From contig JBKJQB010000030.1 in assembly GCA_046594105.1 (NCBI GenBank), positions 1 through 7,082 of the forward strand: 7,082 nt of DNA, given 5' to 3'. The stretch is from JBDSGC01 sp046594105. Lineage in GTDB: Bacteria; Acidobacteriota; Thermoanaerobaculia; Gp7-AA8. The notes under the pieces were generated by a model, which was given only the letters and a program-made list of their open reading frames with translations, was not told the DNA's origin and did not search any database. The position numbers were made by a program, and so were the translations under genes. Shown here one piece after another: positions 6,857 to 7,082 of the stretch (position 1 is the first letter of the stretch; each line of letters starts with the position of its first letter).

Positions 6857-6880
6857 GGGAAGGTTCTGATTGTTTCCCTT
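6855..6880. repeat. Inverted repeat overlapping the candidate -35 region
   Basis: Perfect 7-base arms AAGGGAA (6855-6861) and TTCCCTT (6874-6880) flank a 12-base spacer. On the plus strand it is followed by CAAAAAACC, so on the minus strand a T-run precedes rather than follows it. It therefore cannot act as a terminator for the leftward genes. Its edge overlaps the candidate -35 hexamer, a position typical of regulator sites, but that reading is inference. Confidence 0.4.
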
Positions 6881-7011
6881 CAAAAAACCGTTCACCGATC
6901 CGGTCTATTGAATCGCGTCACGGCCTCGCCTTTTGCCGCATTTTGGCCGAAGTATTCTGGATCAGAAACTCCAGTTGCCGGCGTGCAGACGAGGCGAAGA
7001 AAACGTGATGT
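6881..7011. other. Non-coding part of the gap between the TPR-like gene end and the receptor leader
   Basis: No reading frame with coding character is seen. Only short imperfect symmetry is present, such as five-base arms at 6921-6925 with 6945-6949 and at 6957-6961 with 6970-6974. No stem with a T-run follows the stop codon at 7012-7014, so if the gene at the right edge is real, its message either ends by another route or reads through toward the receptor. Confidence 0.5.
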
Positions 7012-7082
7012 TCAGAAGCTCTTGAGGAATGCGTCGTTCGAGGGGAACTTCTGGAGTCGCTCGAGGAGCATTTTCATGGCGT
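7012..7082 (-). CDS. C-terminal fragment of an unidentified protein, possibly TPR-repeat (N-terminal part off the right edge)
   Basis: The frame is open from the window edge to a TGA at 7014-7012 and encodes 22 visible residues ending NDAFLKSF. Nearly all codons end in G or C, as expected for a real gene in this genome. The stretch AMKMLLERLQKFP fits the second helix of a tetratricopeptide repeat when Ala is placed at position 20: Leu then falls at 24 and Pro at 32, though position 27 is Arg rather than the usual small residue. TPR proteins mediate protein-protein contacts. With so little sequence the family call is tentative, and even the reality of the gene rests on frame and codon choice. 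It runs in the same direction as the other genes. Confidence 0.5.
   Translation of the reverse strand, partial: AMKMLLERLQKFPSNDAFLKSF

Noticed and set aside
6855..6886. The inverted repeat plus A-run near 6880, considered as a terminator of the right-edge gene
   Set aside because: On the minus strand the T-run comes before the stem rather than after it, and on the plus strand the stem is followed by A, so neither direction has the terminator layout.
6632..6895. An 87-codon minus-strand frame across the receptor leader and signal peptide region
   Set aside because: It would read through the leader inverted repeat and the true start in another frame, its product resembles no known protein, and no ribosome binding site fits.
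1..7082. A new defence, mobile or regulatory-RNA system hidden in the window
   Set aside because: Both strands were read for repeats in series, integrase/transposase motifs, toxin-antitoxin pairs, tRNA-like folds and unexplained coding. Nearly all bases are explained by two ordinary receptors, a phosphatase and short leaders.

Overview
The window is from a GC-rich Gram-negative bacterium, most likely an Acidobacteriota member. The evidence is two large outer-membrane receptors of the 'carboxypeptidase-regulatory-like domain plus TonB-dependent receptor' (Oar-like) type, a family strongly expanded in that phylum. The phylum call is inference from protein style. No rRNA or other phylogenetic marker is present.

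All four supported genes lie on the minus strand, so transcription runs from right to left. From the right edge there is first the last 22 codons of a gene that leaves the window (7012-7082), whose end resembles a TPR repeat. A 264-base non-coding stretch (6748-7011) follows, with several inverted repeats and a weak promoter candidate. Next is a 1021-residue TonB-dependent receptor (3682-6747), closed by a textbook intrinsic terminator (3634-3662). A short intergenic region (3476-3633) carries a 16-base near-palindrome just ahead of a strong ribosome binding site. It leads into a second, 963-residue receptor of the same architecture (584-3475). After a 57-base gap comes the N-terminal 175 residues of a class C (lipoprotein e(P4)-like) HAD acid phosphatase, 1-526, running off the left edge.

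Both receptors have a Sec signal peptide, an Ig-like carboxypeptidase-regulatory domain, a TonB-box-like stretch, a plug and a C-terminal beta-barrel ending in Phe. They should sit in the outer membrane and import an unidentified large or scarce substrate using TonB energy. The terminator makes the two receptors separate transcription units. The second receptor and the phosphatase probably form one unit, which suggests, without proving, that the surface phosphatase trims a phosphorylated compound linked to that receptor's cargo.

I see no mobile element, CRISPR array, tRNA, rRNA, phage gene or defence system, and no convincing undescribed system. The features most worth checking are the leader inverted repeats of both receptors, a cysteine pair that replaces a conserved hydrophobic pair in the 963-residue receptor, and the receptor-phosphatase linkage.
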